Assembly: GCA_001054945.1 (NCBI GenBank)
Contig: JVKJ01000004.1
Span: forward strand, 124,001 to 188,000
Origin: Corynebacterium falsenii
GTDB taxonomy: Bacteria; Actinomycetota; Actinomycetes; Mycobacteriales; Mycobacteriaceae
Direction of reading: 5' to 3'
DNA: 64,000 bases
A program made the translations under genes and the position numbers. Under the pieces are notes generated by a model. That model made no database searches, was not told the DNA's origin, and saw only the letters and a list, made by a program, of their open reading frames with translations. The stretch's first letter is position 1. The number at the start of each line of letters is the position of its first letter. Positions 1-9,398 of this stretch are shown here, piece by piece.

Positions 1-228
1 CTGCACAACCTGGAGGAATCCGGCCTCACCCAGGCCACGGAGCTCATCCAGGACAAGTACACCTATTGGGATTACCAGGCGCTGCGATTCCAGAAAAACG
101 AGGGCATCCGCATCGACCTCCAGTACGCGCGCGGGATCACCGCGACCGAGGCACGGGTCGATCGCGACGAGCGCGCGACGAAGGGCGCCTCTGACCACGC
201 GCCCGTCATCGTGGATTACCGATTCTAA
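1..228 (+). CDS. xth: Exodeoxyribonuclease III, C-terminal part
   Basis: The frame is open from the first base and stops at TAA 226-228, so only the last 75 residues are present. They read as the C-terminus of the exonuclease III / AP endonuclease (EEP fold) family: a YTYWDYQ stretch, then IRIDLQYA, and the terminal catalytic ASDHAPV motif in which the Asp-His pair activates the attacking water. The family removes abasic sites and 3' blocks in base excision repair. Cardiolipin synthase follows 18 bp downstream on the same strand, an arrangement I recall from corynebacteria. The family call is firm; the exact paralogue cannot be fixed from the fragment. Confidence 0.85.
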   Translation: MHNLEESGLTQATELIQDKYTYWDYQALRFQKNEGIRIDLQYARGITATEARVDRDERATKGASDHAPVIVDYRF

Positions 229-246
229 AAAGGCCACACACGACAC

Positions 247-1758
247 ATGCCGATTCCTCACCCCAGTCAGTTCCTGCTTGCCCTGGATGGCCAGCTCCAG
301 TGGTGGCACGTGGCCATCCTCGTGCTGGATTATGCGCTGAAACTGGCCGCACTCGGCTGGGTGCCTGCGCGGCGGCGCCCGTCATCCGCCATGGCCTGGC
401 TCCTCGCGATCGTCCTGATCCCGTTCTTTGGGCTCTTGCTGTTCTTCCTGATGGGGTCCCCCTACATCAACCGCCGGCGGCACCGTATCCAGAAGGAGGC
501 GAATAGTCAGCTCCGCGAGCTGGGCAGTGATGAGCCAGACGTGCCAGAGGGGGCAAATCCCACCTCGCAACAAATGTCCTTCGTGAAGCTGAACCGGCAA
601 CTGACCGCGCTCCCCGCCACCGGTGGCACGCTGGTGAAGCTGCACAGTGACTACCACGTGACCATCAAAGCGATCGTCGAGGCCATCGACCGCGCGAAGC
701 ACACGGTCAACGTGGAGATCTACATTCTCGCGTGGGACGAAACGACCGCTCCCCTACTCGAGGCGCTGGGGCGTGCGGCGGCGCGCGGGGTGGACGTACG
801 GCTGTTGTATGACCACGTGGGCAGCTGGAAGTTTCCCGGCTACGGCGACCTCAATGGCTGTCTGGACTCCCTGGGCATCCGGTGGACGGTCATGCTGCCC
901 CTGAAGCCGTGGCGTTGGCGGTTCCGCCGGCCCGACCTGCGGAACCACCGCAAGATCATCACGATCGACGGAAAGCGCGGGTTCATGGGCTCACAGAACC
1001 TCATCGATCCGAGCTACCTAAGCGCTGCGAACCTGAAGCAGGGCCGGCACTGGGTGGACTATCTCGCCGAGCTCAAGGGCCCAGTGGTGACGGAGCTGGA
1101 TTCCATCTTCGCGGTCGATTGGTACACGGAATCCCAGGAGACGCTGGACCTTCTGCCCCCATCTGACATGAGTGCCCGGCTCGATGACAATGACGAGGAC
1201 ACGGGCGAAGACCTCATGCAGGTCGTGCCTTCCGGACCTGGATTTTCCACTGAGCCGAACCTGCACTTGTTCACGGCGATCATCCACGCGGCGAAGCACC
1301 GCGTCACGATCGTGAGCCCGTACTTCATCCCCGACGAGGCGCTGGCAGAGGCGGTCCTCTCCGCGGCCTACCGGGGCGTCCGCGTCGAATTGTTCGTGAA
1401 CCAGAAGGCCGACCAGTTCATGGTGGGCAGGGCGCAGGCCTCCTACTACGAGGAGCTGCTGAAGGCGGGCGTGCGCATCTACCAATACCCATATCCCGCG
1501 GTGCTGCATTCCAAATTCGTGATCTGCGATGACGACGTGGCCGTCATGGGCAGCAGCAACATGGATATGCGCAGCTTCATGCTCAATTACGAGGTGGTGC
1601 TGATGACCTTCCAGGGGCGCACCATGAATGCGTTGCGCACACTTGCGGAGGAATACAAGTCCCGGTCGCAGGTTTTGGACGCCACCGCCTGGCGCCACCG
1701 CCCCTGGTACCAGAAATATATGGAAAACGTTGCGCGGCTCACCAGCGCGCTGCAATAG
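247..1758 (+). CDS. cls: Cardiolipin synthase (phospholipase D family)
   Basis: 503 residues, the normal length for bacterial cardiolipin synthases of the PLD superfamily. Two N-terminal membrane segments (about 20-40 and 48-70) are followed by two PLD domains. Each carries a complete HxKxxxxD catalytic motif: H234-R-K236...D241, followed by GFMGSQN, and H421-S-K423...D428, followed by AVMGSSN. The enzyme joins phosphatidylglycerol units into cardiolipin at the inner face of the membrane. The ATG lies 18 bp after the xth stop, so the two may be co-transcribed. A copy of the recurrent GTGGCGTC word sits near the 3' end (1678-1685, reverse orientation). Confidence 0.93.
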   Translation: MPIPHPSQFLLALDGQLQWWHVAILVLDYALKLAALGWVPARRRPSSAMAWLLAIVLIPFFGLLLFFLMGSPYINRRRHRIQKEANSQLRELGSDEPDVPEGANPTSQQMSFVKLNRQLTALPATGGTLVKLHSDYHVTIKAIVEAIDRAKHTVNVEIYILAWDETTAPLLEALGRAAARGVDVRLLYDHVGSWKFPGYGDLNGCLDSLGIRWTVMLPLKPWRWRFRRPDLRNHRKIITIDGKRGFMGSQNLIDPSYLSAANLKQGRHWVDYLAELKGPVVTELDSIFAVDWYTESQETLDLLPPSDMSARLDDNDEDTGEDLMQVVPSGPGFSTEPNLHLFTAIIHAAKHRVTIVSPYFIPDEALAEAVLSAAYRGVRVELFVNQKADQFMVGRAQASYYEELLKAGVRIYQYPYPAVLHSKFVICDDDVAVMGSSNMDMRSFMLNYEVVLMTFQGRTMNALRTLAEEYKSRSQVLDATAWRHRPWYQKYMENVARLTSALQ

Positions 1759-1950
1759 GCCACCAAAACCCCATGCGATGCCCCATGTCGAGCTCAGCGC
1801 GGGGGTGTGACAGTATTAGTTACCGTGCCAAAACTGTAAAAAGGGGTGCCGGTGAATGCTTCAGATTTACACTAGGTAAGTATTGACAGGTTGCGCACGC
1901 GGCGCCCCGTACCCGTTGACTACAGATACAGAGATACTGAAGGACTCGAG

Positions 1951-2475
1951 ATGATTGAAGACAGCGCGAGCTCGGCAACCCCCCATATCCGCGGTCGGCG
2001 AGCGCCCGAGGTACTGCCGGATATCGACGTATCTGAGATTGCTGCTTCCGTTTACGATTTCCTGTCGGCCACCCGGCGCTTGATGGAGCGGCCGAACCAG
2101 AAGCTCTCCATCTCCCAGTCGGAGATTGAGGTCCTGCAGTTCGTCTCCCAGCACCCCGGCTGCGGGGTCTCGGACATTGCGCGCCTGCGGTTCCTGCGAG
2201 CATCCAACGTGTCCGCCACCGTGCGTCGGCTCATTAATTCGGAGCTTCTCGTCCGCCGCGCCAACGATCACGATAAACGGGCCCAGGACCTGTTCCTGTC
2301 GGATGAGGGCATTGAGATGATGAATTCCATCACCGACGAATGGGCGATGCTCATCGCCGAGGCCACGCGGCGGATGGACGGGCGCGATATTGCAAAGCTC
2401 CGCCGAGGTGTTCCGGCACTGCGCAATCTCTCCATCGCGGCGGAAGGCCTCATCGAGGAGATGCAGCGCCCTTAG
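1951..2475 (+). CDS. MarR-family transcriptional regulator
   Basis: 174 residues from ATG 1951, which has an AAGGA Shine-Dalgarno at 1940-1944 with six bases of spacing. An in-frame start at 1891 has no such signal and would add a poorly structured extension. The core is a winged helix: a recognition-helix region around FLRASNVSATVRRL, then a wing LLVRRANDHDKRAQDLFLS typical of MarR proteins, flanked by dimerisation helices. MarR proteins usually repress neighbouring genes and release DNA on binding small aromatic or oxidant ligands. Candidate targets are the convergent ABC exporter or itself; nothing in the sequence identifies the ligand. Confidence 0.85.
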   Translation: MIEDSASSATPHIRGRRAPEVLPDIDVSEIAASVYDFLSATRRLMERPNQKLSISQSEIEVLQFVSQHPGCGVSDIARLRFLRASNVSATVRRLINSELLVRRANDHDKRAQDLFLSDEGIEMMNSITDEWAMLIAEATRRMDGRDIAKLRRGVPALRNLSIAAEGLIEEMQRP

Positions 2476-2501
2476 GCGAACTCGATCGCATAAAATGCAC
2501 G

Positions 2502-2536
2502 AACGCCCCTCGGAGGAAAGATCCCCGAGGGGCGTT
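2502..2536. terminator. Bidirectional hairpin terminator
   Basis: A perfect 12-bp stem (2502-2513 with 2525-2536, sequence AACGCCCCTCGG and complement) with an 11-base loop lies between the convergent marR-like gene and the ABC permease gene. No long T-run follows on either side, which is common in high-GC actinobacteria. Its position between two converging genes suggests it ends both. Confidence 0.7.
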
Positions 2537-2587
2537 AGCCTTGCCGTCAGGCCGGCTTGCCATCAGGCAGGCTCGCCGGGTGGCAGC

Positions 2588-3400
2588 CTACGCATCCCGC
2601 TTCTTCAACATCGCCGTGCCGATGATGAACACGGCCAGGCAGATCAGGCCGAAGTACACGATCGAGCCGCCCTGCCCCCACGGCGCATCCGGCACATCGG
2701 TCATGCCCACGGCCGATTCGATATTGCTGAAGGGCATGTAGGGCGGCAGCCAGTCCTTGATCTTCGGGATCATGCCGACCAACAGTCCTTCGCCGATCAA
2801 CTTCCACAGCAGGAGCACAGCGATGCCGGCTGCAGTGCTGCGGACGAGGTAGCCCGTACCGATACCGACCAGCACACAGAGCACGGCGTACAGCACTAGG
2901 CGACCGACGATGGTCCACACGTCCTCCGCCTGGAAGGACATGCCCTCCAGCATCTTCGAATCTTCCAGGTAGCCAGACGCGAGAGCGTGAGCCAGGAAAA
3001 TGGAGACCACGGATACCAGGAAGGTCAGCACTGCCGCGACTATGCCGTAGACGATGAACTTCGCCACCGGGAGCTGCCACCGCTTCGGGGTGGCCAGGAC
3101 GGAGGTCTTCGCCGTGCCGTGCCCGTATTCGGTGGTCACGATCATTACCGCCTGGATGAGGATGATCATGATGCCGAAGAGCTTCAGGCCGCCCAGGGCA
3201 CCCTGAATATTCAGCGATCCCGCCATGGCCGCGTAGGTTTCCGGATCCTTCGCAGGATCAATCTTGTTGATGGAATTGGCCGTCAAGCTGCCGTTGAGCG
3301 CGGCGAAGCCAACGGAGAAGAAGATGATCAGGGCTGTGGTCCACCAGAAGGACTTCGTTGAGCGGAGCTTGATCCACTCGGACTTCATTGTGCTCATCAT
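2588..3400 (-). CDS. ABC transporter permease (ABC-2 type)
   Basis: 270 residues with about six hydrophobic membrane segments. The N-terminus (MKSEWIKLRSTKSFWW) is the classic opening of ABC-2 type permeases of the multidrug/bacitracin exporter group, with a large extracytoplasmic loop after TM1 (around residues 40-70). It forms the channel for the ATPase encoded 15 bp upstream (3416-4426), and the two are surely one operon. The substrate is not evident; family members export antibiotics, peptides or lipids. Of the several Met codons near the start, 3400 was kept because it extends the conserved opening least. Confidence 0.87.
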   Translation of the reverse strand: MMSTMKSEWIKLRSTKSFWWTTALIIFFSVGFAALNGSLTANSINKIDPAKDPETYAAMAGSLNIQGALGGLKLFGIMIILIQAVMIVTTEYGHGTAKTSVLATPKRWQLPVAKFIVYGIVAAVLTFLVSVVSIFLAHALASGYLEDSKMLEGMSFQAEDVWTIVGRLVLYAVLCVLVGIGTGYLVRSTAAGIAVLLLWKLIGEGLLVGMIPKIKDWLPPYMPFSNIESAVGMTDVPDAPWGQGGSIVYFGLICLAVFIIGTAMLKKRDA

Positions 3401-3415
3401 GAAATATCGTCCTTC

Positions 3416-4426
3416 CTACTGTCCCTGGCCTGGAATGTTCAGGTTCGTGCTCGACGCGGCCACCGCGCTAGCCGTTGCTTGCCCACTCTTGGCGGGATCT
3501 TCTGGACCGCCCACGTCGCCGTGATACTGCACAGCATCCGCGGTCATGGACATGAACGCATCCTCCAGGCTGGCGCGCTGCTCCGTGAGTTCGCGGAGAC
3601 AGAGCCCGTAACTGTAGGCGAGCCCGCCGACCCAGTCCGTGTCCCGCTCTGGAATGCGGAATACCTCTCGCTGCTCCACATCCTGGCCCCGATCGAACTT
3701 CACGTTCTCGTCTCGCAACGCATCGGCCAGCTGCTCTGGATGCTCCGTGCGCACAATGGTGGTGGACTTGGATGCGCCCTTGATGAACTCGTGCGTGGAC
3801 TTATCGGCGATCAGCTGACCCTTGCCAATGACAATGAGGTGATCAGCGGTCAATGCCATCTCGGAGAGCAAATGCGAACTAATGAGGACGGTCCGCCCCT
3901 CCGATGCGAGGTGGCGTACAAAATCTCGCACCCAACGGATACCCTCCGGGTCCAGGCCGTTGACGGGCTCGTCCAAAATGAGGGCCTCCGGGTCGCCCAG
4001 CAGGGCACCCGCCAACCCCAGGCGCTGCCCCATGCCCAGGGAGAAATTGCCCGCCTTGCGGTTGGCCACGTCCTTCAGACCGACCAGGCCGAGCACCTCT
4101 TCCACGCGAGAGTTGGGGATGTTGTTCGCCGCCGCGAGCCACCGCAGGTGATTCCGCGCGCTGCGGTTGGGGTGGGTCCACTTCGCGTCCAGGAGGGTGC
4201 CCACCTTCTCTAGTGGACGCCGGTACTCCGTGTAGTTTTTGCCGTCAATCGTTGCCGTGCCCCTGGTCGGCTGGTCGAGCCCCACGATCATCCGCATGGT
4301 CGTGGACTTGCCAGCGCCGTTGGGTCCGAGGAACCCGGTCACAATGCCGGGCTTCACATCGAAGTTCAAATCTCGGACAACTTCGTTGCCTTTATAGCTT
4401 TTGGACAGCGAACGGACTGAAATCAT
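3416..4426 (-). CDS. ABC transporter ATP-binding protein
   Basis: 336 residues from ATG 4426; an in-frame GTG at 4432 would add two residues. A full nucleotide-binding domain is visible: Walker A GPNGAGKST (34-42), an LSGGQ-type signature in the form FSLGMGQR (about 128-135), Walker B LILDEP (149-154, catalytic Glu 153), a D-loop NGLD and a switch His in SSHLL. A C-terminal extension of about 100 residues ends in an Ala/Ser-rich tail. It powers the ABC-2 permease downstream. The start lies 86 bp from divergent glnX, so the two share a promoter region. Confidence 0.9.
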   Translation of the reverse strand: MISVRSLSKSYKGNEVVRDLNFDVKPGIVTGFLGPNGAGKSTTMRMIVGLDQPTRGTATIDGKNYTEYRRPLEKVGTLLDAKWTHPNRSARNHLRWLAAANNIPNSRVEEVLGLVGLKDVANRKAGNFSLGMGQRLGLAGALLGDPEALILDEPVNGLDPEGIRWVRDFVRHLASEGRTVLISSHLLSEMALTADHLIVIGKGQLIADKSTHEFIKGASKSTTIVRTEHPEQLADALRDENVKFDRGQDVEQREVFRIPERDTDWVGGLAYSYGLCLRELTEQRASLEDAFMSMTADAVQYHGDVGGPEDPAKSGQATASAVAASSTNLNIPGQGQ

Positions 4427-4499
4427 GTGCACAAGTGTGCCACACGCAAAAATCTGGTGCTGGGCAACGTCCTAGACAATTCCGCGTGTCGCGCGCGTA

Positions 4500-4505
4500 T
4501 ATACT
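4500..4505 (+). promoter_or_regulatory. Candidate -10 element of glnX, leaderless transcript
   Basis: TATACT at 4500-4505 is a good -10 match ending seven bases before the glnX ATG at 4513. A start site at the usual distance would fall on or next to the ATG. The preceding bases (CTCTTTGCC) hold no Shine-Dalgarno, so the glnX mRNA is probably leaderless, as is common in corynebacteria. No convincing -35 box is seen at 16-18 bp. Confidence 0.5.
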
Positions 4506-4512
4506 CTTTGCC

Positions 4513-5892
4513 ATGTCCACACTCACTCCGCAATTCGATGCGGACCGGTGGCTGGATCGTGAAGACAGCCCTGCCGGTCGTCATCGATCTTTCCGTGGGT
4601 ATGTGGACCCCGCGTTGGCGCTGCCGCGCCGTCTCTACCGATTCACGCAGACGACCCCGGGGATGTTGACCCTGGTCTCCCTGCTCCTCGCCTTGGCGAT
4701 TTTCGCGGCGGGTGGTGCCATGGCACTCAGCTCGACCTCGCGCCAGAACGAGCTCAATGAGCTGATTACCCGCACCGAGCCGCTTTCCAATGCGTCCCAG
4801 GAGCTATTCAATTCCCTCTCCGTTGCGGATACCCTCGCCGCCACCGGCTTCTTGGAAGACGGTGACAGCAATCAGCAAACAAAGAAGGAATACAACCAGG
4901 CCATTAACAGAGCCTCTAGCAACGTGGTCAAGGCCGCCTCCGGCATCGACAATATCGAGAGCCGGGAGATGGAGTTGGTCATGGAGATCCAAAATCGGCT
5001 GCCTCACTACGTGCAGCTGATCAACGAGGCGCAGATCAATGACCGTGTCCAGAATCCGGTGGGTGCGGCCTACCTGACCCAGGCCTCAGCGTTGATGCAG
5101 AAGAAGGTTTTGCCCGCGGCCAAGGAGCTCTACACGCTCACGAGTGGCAAGGTTGCGGAGCAGCAATCTCGGGTTGTCTCTCCGATGTGGTTTCCCCTCT
5201 CTGGACTCTTGGCTGCGGTTGTGATGCTGATCATCGCCCAGTACTGGCTGGCGGCGAAGACGAACCGCACCTTGAACATCGGCCTGGTTCTTGCGACGTG
5301 CCTGATGGTGCTCGCCACACTGTGGGCTGCCGTGAATTCGGCGGCAACGTGGCATTCCGGAACTCAAGGTGTCCGCGGCACCGTCGCACCGCTGGAGAAG
5401 TTGACGGAGGTGCGCATCTCCGCGCAGCAAGCTCGGACCGATGAGGCGCTGGGCCTGGTCCAGCGCAACTATGACGCGGGCTCCCAGGAGGCCTTCTCCA
5501 AGAAGATGCAGGAAATCGATAACACCCTGAACGGGTTGCGCGATGCCGTGGAATCGCCGGAGCACATCGACAGCGCCCGCGAATCCCTGCGGTCCTGGGA
5601 CACGGCCCACGCCAAGATGGTTTCGCAAATTAAGAACGGCGCACACGACGAAGCCTTCACGACCGCTCTGGGATCCCGCTCCGAGAATGCCGAATCCACC
5701 CGCGACAGCTTTACGGAGATGGACAAGGAACTCCAGGATCTGATCTCTGAGACGCGTAAGAGCCTCCAGGAGGTCCTGGTGGGCTCGCGCACCGCGGCGC
5801 AGCACACCACGAACGCGATCATCCTGCTGACCGTCGTGTCCGCCACCGCGGCCCTACTTGGCCTCCGCCCTCGACTGCGGGAGTTCCTCTAA
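4513..5892 (+). CDS. glnX: GlnX, membrane signalling partner of GlnH and PknG
   Basis: 459 residues from ATG 4513; the frame stays open upstream but lacks a credible start. There are four membrane segments: about 51-72, 225-247, 256-277 and 433-453. Two helical extracytoplasmic domains rich in Gln, Glu and Asn lie between TM1-TM2 and TM3-TM4, a sensor-like layout. In mycobacteria and C. glutamicum GlnX transmits amino-acid binding by GlnH across the membrane to the kinase PknG, which phosphorylates OdhI/GarA and so relieves inhibition of 2-oxoglutarate dehydrogenase. The stop overlaps the glnH start by one base (TAATG), so translation is coupled. The call rests on this conserved operon plus topology. 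Confidence 0.88.
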   Translation: MSTLTPQFDADRWLDREDSPAGRHRSFRGYVDPALALPRRLYRFTQTTPGMLTLVSLLLALAIFAAGGAMALSSTSRQNELNELITRTEPLSNASQELFNSLSVADTLAATGFLEDGDSNQQTKKEYNQAINRASSNVVKAASGIDNIESREMELVMEIQNRLPHYVQLINEAQINDRVQNPVGAAYLTQASALMQKKVLPAAKELYTLTSGKVAEQQSRVVSPMWFPLSGLLAAVVMLIIAQYWLAAKTNRTLNIGLVLATCLMVLATLWAAVNSAATWHSGTQGVRGTVAPLEKLTEVRISAQQARTDEALGLVQRNYDAGSQEAFSKKMQEIDNTLNGLRDAVESPEHIDSARESLRSWDTAHAKMVSQIKNGAHDEAFTTALGSRSENAESTRDSFTEMDKELQDLISETRKSLQEVLVGSRTAAQHTTNAIILLTVVSATAALLGLRPRLREFL

Positions 5893-6968
5893 TGCGCCTC
5901 TTTCCAGCACTGAACGCAACAGCGCCGAAACGGGCGTCCACAATCCTGGCCTGCCTCACCTCCGCGGGCCTCACGTTGAGCCTCGCGGGGTGCGCCTCCG
6001 ACCGGCCCACCATGCCCACCTGGCCGGAGCCGGTGGACGCAACAACGGATGACCTGCCTGCCGGTTCGGAGCTAATCCGAACCGACAATGCCCCCAATGC
6101 CTCCGAGGTGACAGAGGAGCCTTTCGGCTCCGTGCGACCCGATGACGCGCTGCCGAAAGATCGCGTGCCGGAGATTAAGAGGCGTGGCCGTGTGATCGTC
6201 GGGGTGGCCCAGTCGCTCAACCGTCTGGGATTCCGCGACCCCATCACCGGCAAGCTCACGGGCTTCGAGGTAGATATCGCCCACGAGATCACCAGGGATA
6301 TCTTCGGCGATCCCAACAAGGTGGAATTCCGCTACGTGGAGAGCCTGCAACGCGAGAAGGCGTTGCGCAATGGTGACGTTGACCTGGTGATTCGCACCAT
6401 GAGCGCCACCCGAAAGCGGCAGGCAACCACCGAATTTTCGCTGCCCTACCTCGGGGTGAGTTCGCGGTTGCTGACCACCGCGGGTTCGGGCATCGAGACC
6501 AATAAGGACCTACGCGATAAGACCGTCTGCGTTACGCACAATTCCACCGCCGCAGACACAGTCAGTCGGCTGAAGCCCAAACAGCTTTTGCTCACTCTGA
6601 CCTGGGCGGATTGCCTGATGGCCATGCAAACGCACCAGGCGGATGCGATCTATTCGGATGATGCGATTCTCTCCGGGCTCAAAGCCCAGGACCCGAACAC
6701 CGTGCTGGTCGGCGACGCGACGGAGAAGGAATACTATGCCGTGGGCGCCGCTCCCGCCGGCACACCCCACGCCTCGGAAGGCCTGGTGAAGCAGGTCAAT
6801 TCCACCATGGAACGCATCCGCTCCGATGGGACGCTGAGCGAGCTCTACAACACGTGGATGCGGCAATACCTCGGGCCCCCGGCTCCCCTTCCCTTTTCTT
6901 ATCGCACTCAGCAGGAATCAGAAGAGCTCCAGAAGATCCGCCAGGCCGCTCAGGAGGACGCGGAATGA
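5892..6968 (+). CDS. glnH: GlnH, amino-acid-binding lipoprotein
   Basis: 358 residues. The N-terminus has a signal peptide with lipobox LAGC, predicting lipidation of Cys 34. The mature part is a family 3 periplasmic-type solute-binding domain, with GxLTGFEVDIAHEI near residues 115-128 and the hinge motif of cluster III proteins. Known GlnH proteins of this operon bind aspartate and glutamate and act as the extracellular sensor, not as part of an importer; consistent with that, no amino-acid permease is encoded nearby. The start overlaps the glnX stop and the stop overlaps the pknG start (ATGA), giving a tightly coupled three-gene unit. Confidence 0.92.
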   Translation: MRLFPALNATAPKRASTILACLTSAGLTLSLAGCASDRPTMPTWPEPVDATTDDLPAGSELIRTDNAPNASEVTEEPFGSVRPDDALPKDRVPEIKRRGRVIVGVAQSLNRLGFRDPITGKLTGFEVDIAHEITRDIFGDPNKVEFRYVESLQREKALRNGDVDLVIRTMSATRKRQATTEFSLPYLGVSSRLLTTAGSGIETNKDLRDKTVCVTHNSTAADTVSRLKPKQLLLTLTWADCLMAMQTHQADAIYSDDAILSGLKAQDPNTVLVGDATEKEYYAVGAAPAGTPHASEGLVKQVNSTMERIRSDGTLSELYNTWMRQYLGPPAPLPFSYRTQQESEELQKIRQAAQEDAE

Positions 6969-9394
6969 CCACCCACGACGAACGCGACGAGGCTGAAGAT
7001 CAGCCCACAGCAGCCGTGGCCTTCGATCCCTTCGCCGAGGACACGACAGGTTCAGAGGTTCACGAGGCGCCCACCGGGGGCCACGACAGTGGCGTCCCCA
7101 ATGAGGACGCCACCACGGACCCCGCGGAAGTGACGGAGGACGCGCAAGAGACCGAGTCGAACACCGAAGCGGTCCCCTTCGACCCGTTTGCCGAAGACAC
7201 GGATGAGACGACGAACCCGATCGCGGTGGACTCCGGCGAGCGGAGCCGCCGAGAAGCGCTGACGACCTTCCGGCAGCGGCGCGGAACCCACCGCGGCGGC
7301 GCGACCGTGGCCAGCGGCATGGTGAAGCTCCCCTTCATTCCACCGACCGACCCGGTCAGCGCGGTGATCGATCCCAGCGAGGACATCGCCAAGGGGGTGG
7401 AGGCCCCGACGTTGAACAAGGGCGACATCATCGCGGCGCAGTACGAGATCCTGGGACCCATCGCCCACGGCGGCATGGGGTGGATTTACATTGCCGTGGA
7501 TCACAACGTGGCCGATCGATACGTGGTGCTCAAAGGCATGATGGCCACGAAGAACGAGCGCGACCGCGCGGTGGCGGAATCCGAACGGGCGTTCCTCGCG
7601 GACATCACGCACCCGGGAATTGTGAAGATCTTCAACTTCATCGACGATCCTCGGGCCCCCGGCGGGTTCATCGTCATGGAGTTCGTGGGAGGGCCGTCCC
7701 TCCGTGACCGGCGGCGGCACTCGCCCAACCAGGTGCTCCCCGTGGACGTGGCCATCGGTTACATCCTGGAGATCCTGCCCGCGCTGGACTACCTGCACTC
7801 ACGCGGAGTGGTGTACAACGACCTGAAGCCGGACAACATCATCATCACCGAGGATCAGGTGAAGCTGATCGATCTGGGCGCGGTCACCGGGATCGGCGCC
7901 TTCGGACACATTTTCGGGACCAAGGGGTTCCAAGCCCCGGAGATCACGAAGACGGGGCCGACGGTGGCCAGCGACGTTTACACCGTGGGCCGGACCCTGG
8001 CGAGCCTCATCGTGCGGCTGCCGGTAGAAGACGGGGTGTACGCGCCCCGCCTTCCCACTCCCGATGAAGAGCCCCTGTTCCGCGAATACCTGAGCCTGTA
8101 CCGGCTGTTGCTGCGCGCGACGGACAAGGACCCGGATGTGCGCTTCGACTCGATGACGGCGCTGTCCAACCAGCTGGTGGGCGTGCTCCGCGAGATTCGA
8201 GCCGTGCGGGACGGGCAGCATTTTCCGCACCTGAACACGCGGTTTACTGCCCAGCGCTCCACGTTTGGAACGAAGCACATCGTGTTCCGCACCGATCAGC
8301 TGATTGACGGGATTAAGCGTTCGGTGGAGATCTCGCCGTCGGAGGTCGTCGCGGCGCTCCCCACGCCGCTACCTGACCCGGACGATCCGGGCGCCTCGTT
8401 GCTGTCTGCGGCCAGCTTCACTGAGGCCAACGAGGTTCTGGATACCCTGGCGCGGGCGATGCGCGAGCCGGACATGCAGCAGTCCGTGGAGATTCCGCTG
8501 TCGATGGTGCGCGCCCGGTTGGACTTGGGCCAAACCAATGAGGCCGTGCACGAGCTGAACGAGCTGGCACAGCGCACCGGGGAAAACTGGCAGTACTTCT
8601 GGCACTCGGGCATCGCAGCACTGCTGAGCAGCGATTACGTCAAGGCGCAGTGGTGCTTCAACAAGGTGCTCTTCGTGCTGCCGGGCGAGCCCGCCCCCAA
8701 GCTGGCACTGGCCGCCACCGATGAGCTGCTGCTGCAACAGCAGGGGGTCAACGGCACTAAGTTACTGAACGCCGAGGTGGCGCGGGTGGCCACCTCCCTG
8801 GCCTACGCACAGCGCCTGAACGTCGACGATTACAGCCTGGTCCCCGGCTGGGACCACATCACGCAGGACCCGGTGGCGCTCCGCTTCCACGCGATGCGCC
8901 TGTACGGCCTGGTGTGGGCCACCAACCCCACGACGGTCAGTAGTGCCTTCGGCCTGGCTCGACAATTGCAAGCCGAGGGAATGACGGATGTGGCGGTGAT
9001 GGCTCTGGATCGGGTGCCCAACGCCTCTCGCCACCAGCGCCTGGCGCGTCTCACCACGATCCTGATGCTGATCAGCGAGCCGCACAAGCTCACGGAATCG
9101 CGCATCCGTCGGGCCGCGCGGCGGCTCGAGTTGATGCCCACGAACGAGCCGCGCATGCCCCAAGTCCGCCTGGCCGTCCTCTCGGCTGGCCTCACCTGGC
9201 TCACTCAGCAGAAGGAATCCGGCGGCACCCCCTCCAGCGACAGCGCGCTCTTCGACGTGGAATTCACCGAGCGGGGCCTGCGCTCCGGACTGGAAAGCGG
9301 GCTGCGCTTGCTGGCCCGCCAGGCGCAGTTTGCGCGCCACCGTTACCGGCTGGTGGACATGGCGAACCAAATCCGCCCGCGCACTTTGTTCTAG
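6965..9394 (+). CDS. pknG: Serine/threonine protein kinase PknG
   Basis: 809 residues from ATG 6965, which overlaps the glnH stop. The first ~155 residues are acidic and disordered, and contain no CPxCG pairs, so the rubredoxin domain of mycobacterial PknG is absent. They do hold two copies of a nine-residue motif, AFDPFAEDT (19-27) and PFDPFAEDT (71-79). The kinase domain follows: glycine loop AHGGMGW (167-173), Lys 190, catalytic loop YNDLKPDN (284-291) and a DLG (303-305) in place of DFG, both PknG hallmarks. The C-terminal third is helical TPR-like sequence. PknG phosphorylates the FHA protein OdhI. It converges on ackA with only four bases between the stop codons. Confidence 0.95.
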   Translation: MTTHDERDEAEDQPTAAVAFDPFAEDTTGSEVHEAPTGGHDSGVPNEDATTDPAEVTEDAQETESNTEAVPFDPFAEDTDETTNPIAVDSGERSRREALTTFRQRRGTHRGGATVASGMVKLPFIPPTDPVSAVIDPSEDIAKGVEAPTLNKGDIIAAQYEILGPIAHGGMGWIYIAVDHNVADRYVVLKGMMATKNERDRAVAESERAFLADITHPGIVKIFNFIDDPRAPGGFIVMEFVGGPSLRDRRRHSPNQVLPVDVAIGYILEILPALDYLHSRGVVYNDLKPDNIIITEDQVKLIDLGAVTGIGAFGHIFGTKGFQAPEITKTGPTVASDVYTVGRTLASLIVRLPVEDGVYAPRLPTPDEEPLFREYLSLYRLLLRATDKDPDVRFDSMTALSNQLVGVLREIRAVRDGQHFPHLNTRFTAQRSTFGTKHIVFRTDQLIDGIKRSVEISPSEVVAALPTPLPDPDDPGASLLSAASFTEANEVLDTLARAMREPDMQQSVEIPLSMVRARLDLGQTNEAVHELNELAQRTGENWQYFWHSGIAALLSSDYVKAQWCFNKVLFVLPGEPAPKLALAATDELLLQQQGVNGTKLLNAEVARVATSLAYAQRLNVDDYSLVPGWDHITQDPVALRFHAMRLYGLVWATNPTTVSSAFGLARQLQAEGMTDVAVMALDRVPNASRHQRLARLTTILMLISEPHKLTESRIRRAARRLELMPTNEPRMPQVRLAVLSAGLTWLTQQKESGGTPSSDSALFDVEFTERGLRSGLESGLRLLARQAQFARHRYRLVDMANQIRPRTLF

Positions 9395-9398
9395 TCGC

